A stretch of 56,310 bases of DNA from Hyphomicrobiales bacterium (lineage in GTDB: Bacteria > Pseudomonadota > Alphaproteobacteria > Rhizobiales > Beijerinckiaceae). The notes beneath the pieces are model-generated. The model saw nothing but the letters and a program-made list of their open reading frames with translations. It searched no databases and had not been told where the DNA came from. Where the stretch lies: NCBI GenBank assembly GCA_028290705.1, contig JAQGJH010000075.1, positions 1-56,310 of the forward strand, given 5' to 3'. Below are positions 1-8,576 of the stretch, piece after piece. The position numbers and the translations under genes are program-made. Position 1 is the stretch's first letter, and each line of letters starts with the position of its first letter.

Positions 1-39
1 GCGGTTGCGACGGCGGGTCCCTTCTGGTCCGGGCGGGCC

Positions 40-62
40 CCGGCATGCCAATGGCATGCCGG
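40..62. terminator. Hairpin downstream of fabI
   Basis: A perfect 10-bp stem (CCGGCATGCC at 40-49 pairing with GGCATGCCGG at 53-62) closes on a 3-nt loop, 23 nt beyond the fabI stop on the minus strand. There is no U-run on either side, so it is a candidate 3'-end stabiliser or factor-dependent terminator rather than a classical intrinsic one. Nothing else is recognisable in bases 1-84. Confidence 0.45.
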
Positions 63-84
63 CTCCCTCATCCGGCCTTTTCGA

Positions 85-933
85 TCAATCCTTGCCCACC
101 ACGCTGATGTCGGGCGCGGCCGGGTTCTTCATGCCGACGACGTGGTAGCCCGCGTCGACGTGGAGGATTTCGCCGGTCATGCCGCGCGCCATGTCGGACA
201 CCAGGAACGCCGCGGTCTCGCCGACTTCCTCGATGGTGACGGTGCGACGCAGCGGGGCATTGTACTCGTTCCACTTGAGGATGTAGCGGAAGTCGCCGAT
301 GCCCGACGCCGCCAGGGTCTTGATCGGACCGGCCGAGATGGCGTTGACCCGGATGTTCTTTTCGCCGAGGTCGGCGGCGAGGTAACGAACGCTCGCCTCC
401 AGCGCCGCCTTGGCGACGCCCATGACGTTGTAGTGCGGCATCCATTTCTCGGCGCCGTAATAGGTCAGCGTCACCAGCGAGCCGCCATCCGTCATCAGCT
501 TCTCGGCGCGCTGCGCCACGGCCGTGAAGGAATAGCAGGAGATCAGCAGCGACTTGGTGAAATTGCCTTCGCTCGTCTCGACATAGCGGCCGGTCAGCTC
601 GTCCTTGTCCGAGAAGGCGATGCAGTGGATGACGAAATCGAGCTTGCCCCAGATGCGCTCGACCTCGGCGAAGACGGCATCGAGCGTCGCCGAATCCGTG
701 ACGTCGCAATGGCCGACCACGTGGGCGCCGAGTTCGGCGGCCAGCGGACGCACCCGCTTCTCCAGCGCGTCGCCCTGATAGGTGAAAGCAAGTTCGGCCC
801 CCGCAAGGTGAGCCGCGCGCGCGATCCCCCAGGCGATCGAGCGATTGTTCGCGACGCCCATGACGAGGCCGCGCTTGCCGGCGAGGATTCCCGTTCGCGC
901 CGGAACGTCCGGCATTTCGACTGGCTCGGTCAT
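85..933 (-). CDS. fabI: Enoyl-[acyl-carrier-protein] reductase (NADH) FabI
   Basis: This cytosolic enzyme performs the last reduction of each type II fatty-acid elongation cycle, trans-2-enoyl-ACP to acyl-ACP with NADH. The 282-residue protein has the FabI-type Rossmann start GVANNRSIAWGIA. The catalytic block holds the paired tyrosines and lysine of the family (YYGAEKWMPHYNVMGVAK, the FabI form of Y-x6-K). AISAGPIKTLAASGI is the substrate-loop region. The open frame extends 22 codons further upstream, but the start before TEPVEMPDV fits family length. The next gene, a sigma factor, is divergent and 202 bp away. FabI is sure; the start is probable. Confidence 0.95.
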   Translation of the reverse strand: MTEPVEMPDVPARTGILAGKRGLVMGVANNRSIAWGIARAAHLAGAELAFTYQGDALEKRVRPLAAELGAHVVGHCDVTDSATLDAVFAEVERIWGKLDFVIHCIAFSDKDELTGRYVETSEGNFTKSLLISCYSFTAVAQRAEKLMTDGGSLVTLTYYGAEKWMPHYNVMGVAKAALEASVRYLAADLGEKNIRVNAISAGPIKTLAASGIGDFRYILKWNEYNAPLRRTVTIEEVGETAAFLVSDMARGMTGEILHVDAGYHVVGMKNPAAPDISVVGKD

Positions 934-1135
934 GATGGTCCCGACAGAATGGCGGTACGGCGGACTGGACTGCAGCCCGATCTGCGCCTCCCGATACATG
1001 CATGCCGTTTAAGCGAGCCGCAGCGCGATGGCAAGCGCGGGGCCGGCCGCCGCGGGAGGCGACAAGCGACCGTGGTGCCGATTTTCGATCAAACATCGAA
1101 GCTTCCCATAGGCAAGGGCCTGGAGGCGTCCTAAA

Positions 1136-1684
1136 ATGAGATGGGGACGGGAAGCGTTCGAGGGATGCGCGTTGGGTCATCGCGACGATCTTGCCAAATT
1201 GACGCCTGCATTGCGCCGCTTCGCCGGCGCGCTGATCCCCCGCGACGCCGCGCGCGGCGGAGATCCCGGTGGGGGTTCCGCCCATGATCTCGTGGTCAAG
1301 ACGCTGACGGCCGCGCTCCGGACCGGCCGACAGGCTTCCTTCGAGCAATTGCGGATGTGGCTCTATTCGACGCTGGTCCACCTCAACCACGCGCGCCTCC
1401 AGGCGGAAAGCCAGGCGGTGGGCGCGACGCCGTCCAGTCGATCGCAGGGTGTCAGCCAATCGCTGATGGAGCTCTCGACACCGGACCGCGAAGCTCTGCT
1501 GCTCGTGGTCACGGAAGGCTTCACCTATGCGCAAAGCGCCGAGATTTTGGGAATTTCGCGCGCCACGCTGGTGAGCCGCGTCGCCCGCGCCCGCGCGGTG
1601 CTGGAACAGCACCTGGATGCAGCCCTGCCCTTCGGAGCGCGCCGGCTCTTGCGGCACCCGAGCCATCTGAGGCTGGTCAAGTGA
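1136..1684 (+). CDS. Divergent ECF-type sigma factor
   Basis: The 182-residue protein resembles a short RNA polymerase sigma-70 factor of the extracytoplasmic-function type. A degenerate region 2 is visible around residues 20-80, with HDLVVKTL in place of the usual DDLVQET core followed by a MWLYSTLVHLNHAR helix. Region 4 is clearer: MELSTPDREALLLVVTEGFTYAQSAEILGISRATLVSRVARAR, a helix-turn-helix for -35 recognition. A GGAGG lies 9-10 nt upstream of the ATG. The next gene, 10 nt downstream, has the look of its membrane anti-sigma factor. The weak region 2 makes promoter specificity unpredictable. A sigma-like regulator is likely; the exact ECF group is not assigned. Confidence 0.75.
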   Translation: MRWGREAFEGCALGHRDDLAKLTPALRRFAGALIPRDAARGGDPGGGSAHDLVVKTLTAALRTGRQASFEQLRMWLYSTLVHLNHARLQAESQAVGATPSSRSQGVSQSLMELSTPDREALLLVVTEGFTYAQSAEILGISRATLVSRVARARAVLEQHLDAALPFGARRLLRHPSHLRLVK

Positions 1685-1694
1685 GCTGTGCTTC

Positions 1695-2579
1695 ATGAAG
1701 AGCCTCGAGCGCATCAGCGACGTGGAACTGAATGCGCTCGTCGACGGCGAATTGATCGCGGAGCGTCGCGCGCAGGTCGAGCGCTGGCTCGCCGATGAGC
1801 CGGAAGCGGCGGCGCGGGTCGAAAGCTGGCGGCGGCAGAACGACATCATCCGGGCGGCTTTCGCCCGTGTGGCGCAAGACCCTCTTCCGGCCGACATCGC
1901 CACGCTGCTGGGCCCGCGGCCCGCAGCGCTCAGGTGCGTCACCTCGGCGATCCCGCCCGCGGAAGCGCCGATCCGTCAGTCGCATCGGTTCGGCGCGATC
2001 GAGGCGGGACGGCGGCAGCGCATGGCCGGCTTCACCGCCCTGGCGTTTCTGGGCGGCGGTCTGGCGGTCCTGGCCGGCGCGAGCGTTTTGGGGACGCTCG
2101 GCCATAGCGCGGGGCCAACGACTATCGCCTCCTCGTCCTCGACCCGGTCGCCCTTCGCCTTTTCGAGGCGGGCGCTGGAAGCCCAGGCGGCGCTTTCGAC
2201 ACGCGACGACCTCCTGCTGGACCTCGCCAGCAGCGACATGCGGGAGATTTCAACGTTCCTGTCGGATCGAATGGGCGTCGCCATCGCCCTGCCGGATCCC
2301 GGCGGCGCGTATCGGGCGCGCGGCGTGCGGCTGATCCCCGGGTTTTCGGGCCTCGACGGCTACGTGCTCCTGGAAAGTGCAACGGGGTCCAGCGCCGGCA
2401 TTCTGGTGGGTCGGGCGGAAAGCGCCGAAATGCCCGCCATGCAGATCCGCGAGGCGGATGGCCGCCGGGTCGCCTGGTTCATCTCCGGCGGCGTCGGGTA
2501 TGGCGTCGCGGGAACGCTGGACCGCGCCGATCTCCTCACCCTCGCGGGGAGATTGAGCAGCGCGATCCGCAAGCCCTGA
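1695..2579 (+). CDS. Putative transmembrane anti-sigma factor
   Basis: The 294-residue protein starts with an anti-sigma-like N-terminal domain (DVELNALVDGELIAERRAQVERWLADEP, residues 9-36), the pattern of cytosolic sigma-binding domains, here without a zinc-binding HxxxCxxC motif. One membrane segment follows at about residues 110-136 (GFTALAFLGGGLAVLAGASVLGTLG). The C-terminal half, about 150 residues, would lie in the periplasm and has no domain I recognise. It follows the sigma-like gene by 10 nt, which supports a sigma/anti-sigma pair that transmits an envelope signal. The signal is unknown. Confidence 0.7.
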   Translation: MKSLERISDVELNALVDGELIAERRAQVERWLADEPEAAARVESWRRQNDIIRAAFARVAQDPLPADIATLLGPRPAALRCVTSAIPPAEAPIRQSHRFGAIEAGRRQRMAGFTALAFLGGGLAVLAGASVLGTLGHSAGPTTIASSSSTRSPFAFSRRALEAQAALSTRDDLLLDLASSDMREISTFLSDRMGVAIALPDPGGAYRARGVRLIPGFSGLDGYVLLESATGSSAGILVGRAESAEMPAMQIREADGRRVAWFISGGVGYGVAGTLDRADLLTLAGRLSSAIRKP

Positions 2580-2615
2580 GACGTTTCAGGGCAGGTCGGT
2601 TCAGAGCAGGACGTT

Positions 2616-3602
2616 TCAGAGGAGGTCCTTGCGGGGCGCGTAGGGTTGGTCGTCGCGCCACTTCTTCATCAGGTCCTCGAGGTCCGGCGTCGGACCGTCA
2701 GGCAGGACGATTCGCAACGTCACCAGCAGATCGCCCACGGTCTTGCCTTCGCCCGACGGCAGCCCCTTGCCGCGCAGGCGCAGCGTGCGGCCGCCGTTCG
2801 AGCCCGGCGGCACCGACATCTCGACCTTGCCGGCCAGCGTCGGGACTTCGACCTTGCCGCCCAGCACGGCCTCGTAGAGCGTCAGCGGAAGATCGAGCCT
2901 GAGGTCACGCCCGTCGACCCTGAAGAACGGATGTTTGGCGATCTTCACTGTGATCATGGCGTCGCCCGCCGGGCCGCCGCCCTGGCCGGGCAGTCCCTGC
3001 CCCTTGAGGCGGATCTGCTTGCCGTCCTCGATGCCCGGCGGAATGGCGACGTCGAGCCGCTTGCCGTTGGGCAAAGCCACGCGCGCGCTCGATCCGGCCA
3101 CGGCGTCGTTGAGCGAAATCGTCACGGTCTCGTTCACGTCGAGGCCCTTTTGCGGAGCACGGGCGCGCGCGCCGGCTCGGCCGCCGCCGAACAGATCGGA
3201 AAACAGGTCGCTGGCGTCAAAGCCTCCGGGCCGGCCGCCGCCACGATTGAAGGGGCCGGCGCCGCCCATGTCGAACTCGAAATGCTCGAACCCGCCCGCG
3301 CCAGTGCCACCGCCACCGCCACCGCCGCGACGGAATCCGCCCGGACCGGCTCCAAAGCCTTCGAAGCTCGGCCCCTTGGGCTTGCCCTCGGCGTCGATCT
3401 CGCCGCGGTCGAATTGCCCGCGCTTCTTCTCGTCGCCGAGAATTTCGTTGGCGGCGCTGGCCTCGGCGAATTTTTCCTGGGCCTTGGGGTCGTTCTTGTT
3501 CTGATCGGGATGATACTTTTTGGCCAGCCGCCGGAAGGCCTTCTTGATCTCATCGGCAGACGCCGACTTGCTCACCCCGAGGATGGTGTATGGATCGCGC
3601 AT
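2616..3602 (-). CDS. DnaJ-type co-chaperone (CbpA-like, no zinc finger)
   Basis: This is a cytosolic Hsp40 partner of DnaK. The J domain is at the N-terminus ([20 protein letters not shown]) and contains the HPD tripeptide that stimulates DnaK ATPase (KKYHPDQNK). A very glycine-rich G/F linker spans about residues 75-145. Two beta-barrel C-terminal substrate domains follow ([30 protein letters not shown]). The CxxCxGxG zinc repeats of true DnaJ are absent, so this is a class B protein like CbpA. I chose the start at MRDPYTILG; the frame is open 18 codons further upstream but does not resemble the family there. It converges with the anti-sigma gene, and 36 nt separate the stops. Confidence 0.9.
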   Translation of the reverse strand: MRDPYTILGVSKSASADEIKKAFRRLAKKYHPDQNKNDPKAQEKFAEASAANEILGDEKKRGQFDRGEIDAEGKPKGPSFEGFGAGPGGFRRGGGGGGGTGAGGFEHFEFDMGGAGPFNRGGGRPGGFDASDLFSDLFGGGRAGARARAPQKGLDVNETVTISLNDAVAGSSARVALPNGKRLDVAIPPGIEDGKQIRLKGQGLPGQGGGPAGDAMITVKIAKHPFFRVDGRDLRLDLPLTLYEAVLGGKVEVPTLAGKVEMSVPPGSNGGRTLRLRGKGLPSGEGKTVGDLLVTLRIVLPDGPTPDLEDLMKKWRDDQPYAPRKDLL

Positions 3603-3753
3603 GAATGAGCCCGTTTGATCGCCCGCCCAATCGGCGCAGGCGTAATGTCTCGCCACTTATGTGGGCGCTGCGGCAGGTTACGCAAGGCTGCAACGCGACG
3701 ATGCGCTTCGTCGCAGGGGCGCACTGATGCCTGCCTCGTCCGGGCGCGACCCG

Positions 3754-4167
3754 TCAGGCTTTCGGCTTCGGCTTGACGTCGCTGACCGCCCAGTCGCCGG
3801 ACTTGTCGCGGCAGCCGGTGCCCTGCACCCGCTCGACGTTCTGCACCCCGATTTCAGCCAGAAACACGCGGCAGATCCGATCGTCGCGCGGATAGGCGTC
3901 ACCGACCGGAACGAAGGTGCCCTTCAGGCCCGATTGCGGATTGTCCCAGGCGACCGACGCGCCATTGCCCTGCGGATCGAGCGCGACGCCCAGCGCCGCA
4001 TGGGCGCGACGCCAGTCTTCCGCGTCGAGCCGCTTCGACAGTGGCGACGGCGCCTTGGGGATCGACCCCGTCACGTCGTCATGCGCGATGAAGGACGGTA
4101 ACGGAAAAACGGTCGAACATCCGCCCAGGCACCCGGCCAGTCCGGCAACAATCAGAAATCGAACCAT
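3754..4167 (-). CDS. RT0821/Lpp0805-type surface lipoprotein
   Basis: The 137-residue protein begins with a lipoprotein signal peptide (MVRFLIVAGLAGCLGGCSTVF); the lipobox cysteine is in LGGC, so it should be lipid-anchored in the envelope. The mature part (LDAEDWRRAHAALGVALDP, DNPQSGLKGTFVPVG, DDRICRVFLAEI) matches my memory of the RT0821/Lpp0805 family of small surface proteins, related to the 17-kDa antigen. Its biochemical role is unknown. Another start five codons upstream is possible, but the chosen one gives a proper signal peptide. It is divergent from pdxH with 106 bp between. Confidence 0.75.
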   Translation of the reverse strand: MVRFLIVAGLAGCLGGCSTVFPLPSFIAHDDVTGSIPKAPSPLSKRLDAEDWRRAHAALGVALDPQGNGASVAWDNPQSGLKGTFVPVGDAYPRDDRICRVFLAEIGVQNVERVQGTGCRDKSGDWAVSDVKPKPKA

Positions 4168-4273
4168 GCACGCCCTGACCATCGGAATGCGACCACCGGA
4201 TATGTTAAGGTAAGCAGATACAGACTGCGAGCATCCGGACCGTGATCTGAAAACAACCAGGGCAAGATAACCA

Positions 4274-4888
4274 TTGAACCCGTTAACGAGCAGTGACTTC
4301 GGGGACGCGGGCGAACCCTTCGCCCTGTTCGAAACCTGGTTCGCGGAAGCCCGCGAGCGAGAGCCGAACGATCCCAACGCCATGACGCTGGCGACCGTGG
4401 ACGCGAGCGGGCTACCCGACGCGCGCATGGTCCTGCTGAAAGGCCTCGAACCTCGCGGTTTCGTGTTTTACACGAACAGCGAAAGCGCAAAGGGCGTCGA
4501 GCTCACGCACAACATGAAGGCGGCGCTCGTGTTTCACTGGAAGTCGCTTCGGCGGCAGGTGAGAATTCGTGGCCCCGTCGAGCAGGTTTCCGATGCGGAA
4601 GCCGACGCTTATTTCGCCAGCCGGCCGCGCGACAGCCGCATCGGCGCCTGGGCGAGCCGTCAATCCCGGCCGCTCGAAAGCCGGTTCGCTCTGGAAAAAG
4701 CCGTGGCACGGGAGGCTGCGCGATTCGGGCTGGGCGAGGTGACGCGACCGCCCCATTGGAACGGCTACCGGGTGATGCCGGTCCAGATCGAGTTCTGGCA
4801 GGACAAGCCGTTCCGTTTGCACGATCGTGTCGACTTCCGGCGCGACGGCTTCGACGCGCCGTGGGCCAAGACGCGGCTTTATCCATGA
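4274..4888 (+). CDS. pdxH: Pyridoxamine 5'-phosphate oxidase
   Basis: This FMN enzyme oxidises pyridoxine or pyridoxamine 5'-phosphate to pyridoxal 5'-phosphate with oxygen, the last step of vitamin B6 salvage and synthesis. Its 204 residues span the whole family. The N-terminal [22 protein letters not shown] and [13 protein letters not shown] blocks bind [24 protein letters not shown] is the family signature region. The C-terminal [12 protein letters not shown] and the R-L-H-DR segment complete the fold. The start codon is TTG at 4274; no in-frame ATG lies near. The stop overlaps the next start as ATGA at 4885-4888, so the NUDIX gene is probably translationally coupled. Confidence 0.93.
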   Translation: MNPLTSSDFGDAGEPFALFETWFAEAREREPNDPNAMTLATVDASGLPDARMVLLKGLEPRGFVFYTNSESAKGVELTHNMKAALVFHWKSLRRQVRIRGPVEQVSDAEADAYFASRPRDSRIGAWASRQSRPLESRFALEKAVAREAARFGLGEVTRPPHWNGYRVMPVQIEFWQDKPFRLHDRVDFRRDGFDAPWAKTRLYP

Positions 4889-5340
4889 TGCCGCGCGCAT
4901 GCCGCCTCTATCCCGACCGGCCGTTTCTCGCCGCCAGCGTCGCGGTGTTCCGCGATGGCCGGGTTCTGCTCGGGGCGCGAACGGCTCCGCCCCACCCGCA
5001 GGTCTTCTCGCTGCCGGGCGGCGTGGTGGAGGTCGGCGAGACGCTGGAAGAGGCGGCGATCCGCGAACTCGCCGAAGAGACCGGCGTCATTGCCGAGATC
5101 GTCGGCTTCGCAGCCCATACGCAGGTGTTCGACCGCGACGACGAGGGGCGCGTTCGACGACATTTCGTCGTGGTGTCCTTCGCGGCCCATTGGATCTCCG
5201 GCGATGGCGAACCATCTGAAGAGGCGCCGGAATTGATCTGGGCCGATCCGGACGATCTCGGAGCGTTGAAGACGACCCCCAACCTGAAGAGAGTTCTGGA
5301 CGCGGCGGGTCTCGTGCTAGAGCGGCGGAATGGAACGTGA
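4885..5340 (+). CDS. NUDIX hydrolase
   Basis: The 151-residue protein carries a complete NUDIX box ([25 protein letters not shown], about residues 46-70) with the G-x5-E-x7-RE-x2-EE-x-G pattern that binds metal and cleaves nucleoside diphosphate-linked substrates. The rest is a minimal NUDIX fold with no extra domain, so the substrate cannot be named. I chose the ATG at 4885, which overlaps the pdxH stop; the frame is open upstream but is then antiparallel noise inside pdxH. The 3' end overlaps the next gene by 11 nt, so pdxH, this gene and the next look like one operon. Confidence 0.88.
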   Translation: MMPRACRLYPDRPFLAASVAVFRDGRVLLGARTAPPHPQVFSLPGGVVEVGETLEEAAIRELAEETGVIAEIVGFAAHTQVFDRDDEGRVRRHFVVVSFAAHWISGDGEPSEEAPELIWADPDDLGALKTTPNLKRVLDAAGLVLERRNGT

Positions 5341-5977
5341 TTCCCGTCCAGGCCCTTTTCTACCGGCGGTCGCTTCAGCACTGGCGCTGACGCTGCTGAC
5401 CGCGCCTCTGCCCGCGCAGGCGCAGTTTTTCCAGCCGTTCTGGCGGTCCGCTCCGCAGCCCGTCCAGCCGCCGCCTCCGCCGCCCGGATATTACGTCGTG
5501 CCGCGTGGTGCGCCGCTTCCTCCCGGCGAGGACCGGCTCCGACGTTCCCCGCAGCGGCCCGGCAGCGACCGGGCGACCACCCGCAAGCCCAAGCCGCCGG
5601 CGGCCGCAGGTTCGGTTCCGGCCAAGGCGGCGCCAGGCGAGGCCGCTCCACCGCCGCTTCAGGAAGGACCGCCGCCGCCCTATGAGCCGCAGCTCATGCG
5701 TCTGTCCGAGATCATGGGTTCGCTGGCTTTCCTGCGCGAACTCTGCGGCGCGCGTGACGGCGAGACGTGGCGCGCCCGCATGGAGGCGCTGCTGGAGGCC
5801 GAGGTCGCCACGGAGCCCCGACGCGAGCGTTTGGCCGGAGCCTTCAACAAGGGCTACCGGGGTTTCGAGGTGACGTACCGGACCTGCACCCCGAACGCCG
5901 AGATCGTCATCGGGCGCTTCCTTCAGGAGGGCGGCCGGATCACCCGGGAAATTTCGACCCGCTTCAGCGGCAGCTGA
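5330..5977 (+). CDS. TIGR02301-like secreted proline-rich protein
   Basis: The 215-residue protein has a signal peptide (about residues 1-32, ending PLPAQAQ). A low-complexity Pro/Arg-rich stretch (PQPVQPPPPPPGYY and following, about residues 40-120) leads to a conserved C-terminal domain (LMRLSEIMGSLAFLRELCG to RITREIST). That domain, with paired cysteines in LCGARDGETWR and YRTCTPNAEIV, resembles the family I know as TIGR02301 of Hyphomicrobiales. Function is unknown and an envelope location is inferred. It overlaps the NUDIX gene by 11 nt, which suggests cotranscription. Confidence 0.8.
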   Translation: MERDSRPGPFLPAVASALALTLLTAPLPAQAQFFQPFWRSAPQPVQPPPPPPGYYVVPRGAPLPPGEDRLRRSPQRPGSDRATTRKPKPPAAAGSVPAKAAPGEAAPPPLQEGPPPPYEPQLMRLSEIMGSLAFLRELCGARDGETWRARMEALLEAEVATEPRRERLAGAFNKGYRGFEVTYRTCTPNAEIVIGRFLQEGGRITREISTRFSGS

Positions 5978-6068
5978 TGATTTGCATACGGCTTTTTCCA
6001 CAGGCGTTAACCTTTCTTAAAGACGATTGTCGCAGCCGCCCAAGGCAGAGGTTACAGTCCGCCCCGAC

Positions 6069-6326
6069 ATGACAGAACATACGATTCCCTCCTTCGAAGA
6101 TCCGGCCGCGGACGACGAGCGTCGCGTCGCCATGGGTTACGTGACCGAGGCGTTCGCCGAAGCGATTCTGGCTGGAATCGAAGGCGATTGCTTCGCCCAT
6201 GCGGCTCTGTTCGCGGCGTTCCAGGAACTGGTCGTCACCTATGGCGAGGAACCCGTGGCCTCGTTTGCCCAAAAGTTGCCGGACAGGATCCGCTGCGGCG
6301 AGTTTTCGCTCGTCAGCAAGCACTGA
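6069..6326 (+). CDS. Small acidic conserved hypothetical protein
   Basis: An 85-residue protein rich in acidic residues (MTEHTIPSFEDPAADDERR) with a predicted helical body (GYVTEAFAEAILAGIEGDCFAHAALFAAFQELVVTYG). It has no signal peptide, membrane segment or motif I recognise. The frame opens 14 codons earlier; the chosen ATG starts a sequence of normal composition. It sits 92 nt after the TIGR02301-like gene and 56 nt before another hypothetical on the same strand. It reads as a real gene because its codon third positions are strongly G/C, as in its neighbours. Confidence 0.6.
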   Translation: MTEHTIPSFEDPAADDERRVAMGYVTEAFAEAILAGIEGDCFAHAALFAAFQELVVTYGEEPVASFAQKLPDRIRCGEFSLVSKH

Positions 6327-6382
6327 CGCGGCAGCCCGGCCCGCGACTTCCGGCGGCCATATTCCGCCGGTAATCTCCCGCC

Positions 6383-6901
6383 ATGGCGAAAGACACCCGA
6401 AAGACCAAGCCTGAGCCCCGAGACATCGTCTCCGAGCCGCGCACCGATCACGAGGCGTTGCCGCCGCGGATTGCCGCCCTGCGGGCGAAAATCCTCGAAG
6501 CGACGGCCTCCCGCGATCTCGAAAAGCTGCGCAGCCCGGTCGAATGGAACGAGGTGCCGCCGATCTTCCAGCGCGGACTGAAGAAAGGTCCGGGCTTCGA
6601 TCCCCTTGCCGTTCTCAAGACCCGCTCCTTCGATGGCGAGGGGCGCGAGATGCTGTCGATCCTGGCCGCAGTCATGGAAGCGCCGTTCGTGACGGTGAAG
6701 CGCGGGCCGTTCGAGAGTTACGTCTGGCCGGCTTTCGGCGTGACCCCGCCGAAAGACCCCGACGAGGCGACGCGGCTGCACATGCTCCGCTGCATCCGAT
6801 TCGAGGATCTGGGCCTGGTCAACGCCCGCGGCGGGCCGCTCATCCACAAGGTTTCGGTCGGCGCGGACGCCACCTGGCACACGTTTCTGCCGGACGAATG
6901 A
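6383..6901 (+). CDS. Conserved hypothetical protein
   Basis: This 172-residue soluble protein has a charged N-terminus (MAKDTRKTKPEPRD), a helical segment (PRIAALRAKILEATASRDLEKLRSP) and a mixed C-terminal part (FESYVWPAFGVTPPKDPDEA, DATWHTFLPDE). I do not recognise a domain. It has no signal peptide, transmembrane helix or cysteine motif. It lies 82 nt upstream of ygfZ on the same strand and shares the GC-rich codon use of the region, so it is probably an ordinary cytosolic protein of the lineage. Function unassigned. Confidence 0.65.
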   Translation: MAKDTRKTKPEPRDIVSEPRTDHEALPPRIAALRAKILEATASRDLEKLRSPVEWNEVPPIFQRGLKKGPGFDPLAVLKTRSFDGEGREMLSILAAVMEAPFVTVKRGPFESYVWPAFGVTPPKDPDEATRLHMLRCIRFEDLGLVNARGGPLIHKVSVGADATWHTFLPDE

Positions 6902-6983
6902 ACCGCGCCCGATTGCAGCCGAGGCTTGTCGCGCCGGGGCGAGTGCTTAACTAGGAGCGGCGGGCCCCAGGGAGACAGGACAG

Positions 6984-7823
6984 ATGGCATCAGCTTTTCT
7001 CGACGATCGCGGCGTGGTTCGCGTCGAAGGAGAGGATGCCCGCAGTTTTCTGCAAGGCCTCGTCACCTGCAACATGGACGGCGTCTCCCCCGGGACCGCC
7101 GGCTTTGGGGCGCTGCTCAGCCCACAGGGCAAAATCCTGTTCGATTTCCTGATCGTCGAGGACAAGGGCGCGTTCCTGCTCGATACGCCGCTGGCGCTGT
7201 GCGGCGATCTGATCAAGCGGCTGTCGCTCTACAAGCTTCGCGCCAAGGTCGTTTTGCGCGATCTGTCGGCGCCGGGCGATGCCGGGCTCGACCCGATGGG
7301 CGTGATGGCGCTCTGGGATGGCGAGCCGGGCGAAGGGCTGGTGTATGACGACCCCCGCCACGAGACGCTGGGCCGCCGCTCGATCCTGCCGCGACACGTC
7401 GCGCGGGCGTCGGCGAGCGCCACGGCGGACGATTACGAAGGCCACCGCATCCGCTGCGGAGTGCCCAAGGGCGGAGTCGATTTCGCTTTCGGAGACACGT
7501 TCCCGCATGATGCCGACATGGACCTCATCCACGGCGTCGACTTTCGCAAGGGCTGCTACATCGGCCAGGAGGTCGTGTCTCGCGTCGAACACCGCGGATC
7601 GGCGCGCAAGCGCATCATTCCGGTCAGCCTGCGCGGGACCGCGCCCGCACCGGGATCCGAGATCCGCGCCGGCGAGATCGTCATCGGGACGATGGGATCG
7701 GCCGCGGGAGACCGGGGACTTGCGATGATCCGGACGGACCGCGCCGAGGAGGCGTTGGCCGCCGGCCTTCAACTGATCGCCGGCACGAGCATCGTCGAGC
7801 TCATGCCGGCGGATGTCGTCTAG
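6984..7823 (+). CDS. ygfZ: YgfZ/GcvT-like folate-binding protein
   Basis: The 279-residue protein belongs to the YgfZ (IBA57) family, a tetrahydrofolate-binding protein needed for maturation or repair of certain iron-sulfur enzymes. The family signature KGCYIGQEVVSR is present with its conserved cysteine. The N-terminal DARSFLQGLVTCNM and LLSPQGKILFDFLI are typical of the GcvT-like fold. Its length fits the alphaproteobacterial form. A possible -10 (TAACTA at about 6951) precedes it. No partner genes for iron-sulfur assembly are adjacent, but iron-sulfur enzymes (NadA, RlmD-like, ETF-QO) occur in the window. Confidence 0.88.
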   Translation: MASAFLDDRGVVRVEGEDARSFLQGLVTCNMDGVSPGTAGFGALLSPQGKILFDFLIVEDKGAFLLDTPLALCGDLIKRLSLYKLRAKVVLRDLSAPGDAGLDPMGVMALWDGEPGEGLVYDDPRHETLGRRSILPRHVARASASATADDYEGHRIRCGVPKGGVDFAFGDTFPHDADMDLIHGVDFRKGCYIGQEVVSRVEHRGSARKRIIPVSLRGTAPAPGSEIRAGEIVIGTMGSAAGDRGLAMIRTDRAEEALAAGLQLIAGTSIVELMPADVV

Positions 7824-7917
7824 CCACTGTGAGAGCATATGGATCGTTCGAGTTGATCCTGCACCCCTCGTTGGCAGGGCGCATTCATTCGTTCAACGAT
7901 CCAGCTAAAATGAAGCC

Positions 7918-8427
7918 CTAATTTAAGATCTTCAGGGCGGGAACCGCTTTGAATACGTCCGCCCCGCTTTCGTCGATCGTCATTCCACAAAGATACTGTG
8001 AGACGCGCTTTGACGCGAGGAAGCCCGGTGTCTTGCCTCCACCCAAGTCGAAGTGGAGAGTATGGCCTGCGATTACGCCCACCTTGTCGTTCACAAGCGG
8101 TATGCGGTTTGGTTTTTCCGGGACTTTCAATGCAAGATGAACGTTTGCAGCCCAACCTCTTGAAAGCCGGTGAGGCGCATACTCAGGTCCGACCCGGATA
8201 TCAACGCCGACCAAATCGGACCAAAGCGGCTCCGCCCCAAGGGGGCTGCAATACTCGCGAAAGATTTTTAAAGCTTCTAGGATTTGCCGTTCGGAGAACT
8301 TTGAATCGTTTCTCGAAATCGTGATCTTGGGTTCGTTTGCGCGCGCGGCAGCATGGAACCCGAGCGACGTGGAATTGAGCAACACTGCAAGAACGAACGT
8401 TGTTACATATAAACGCGAACGTTGCAT
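7918..8427 (-). CDS. Orphan secreted protein, atypical composition
   Basis: The 169-residue product starts with a signal peptide (MQRSRLYVTTFVLAVLLNSTSLGFHAAARA). The mature part has two separated cysteines (REYCSPLGAEPLW; SQYLCGMTIDESG) that could form a disulfide, and no motif I recognise. The start at MQRSR gives a good signal peptide; a start 14 codons upstream is possible. The gene and both flanks (about 7824-8576) are visibly richer in A+T than everything around them. It stands alone between the oppositely oriented ygfZ and the same-strand DUF4394 gene, so recent acquisition is plausible. Function unknown. Confidence 0.6.
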   Translation of the reverse strand: MQRSRLYVTTFVLAVLLNSTSLGFHAAARANEPKITISRNDSKFSERQILEALKIFREYCSPLGAEPLWSDLVGVDIRVGPEYAPHRLSRGWAANVHLALKVPEKPNRIPLVNDKVGVIAGHTLHFDLGGGKTPGFLASKRVSQYLCGMTIDESGADVFKAVPALKILN

Positions 8428-8523
8428 GTGCAGGCCTGACCAAACTGAGCATTCATTGACAGCAAGCATCTACGAACACTGTGCCAATCACAAGCCGGCT
8501 GCAACGTGGCCAAGAAAGGTTTG

Positions 8524-8554
8524 CGGAGGCGACAGCCAAGAGCTGCCGCCTCCG
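8524..8554 (-). terminator. Hairpin downstream of the DUF4394 gene
   Basis: A 12-bp stem with one mismatch (8524-8535 with 8543-8554) and a 7-nt loop lies 22 nt past the DUF4394 stop on the minus strand. On that strand the tail is only mildly T-rich, so it is a probable but not ideal intrinsic terminator. It also insulates the orphan secreted gene further downstream. Confidence 0.55.
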
Positions 8555-8576
8555 ATTTAGATCCTTTTAGTGCTGA

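Noticed and set aside
68-1942. A 624-codon minus-strand frame across fabI and the first sigma gene
   Set aside because: It is out of frame with fabI and antisense to the sigma and anti-sigma genes; Arg-rich noise.
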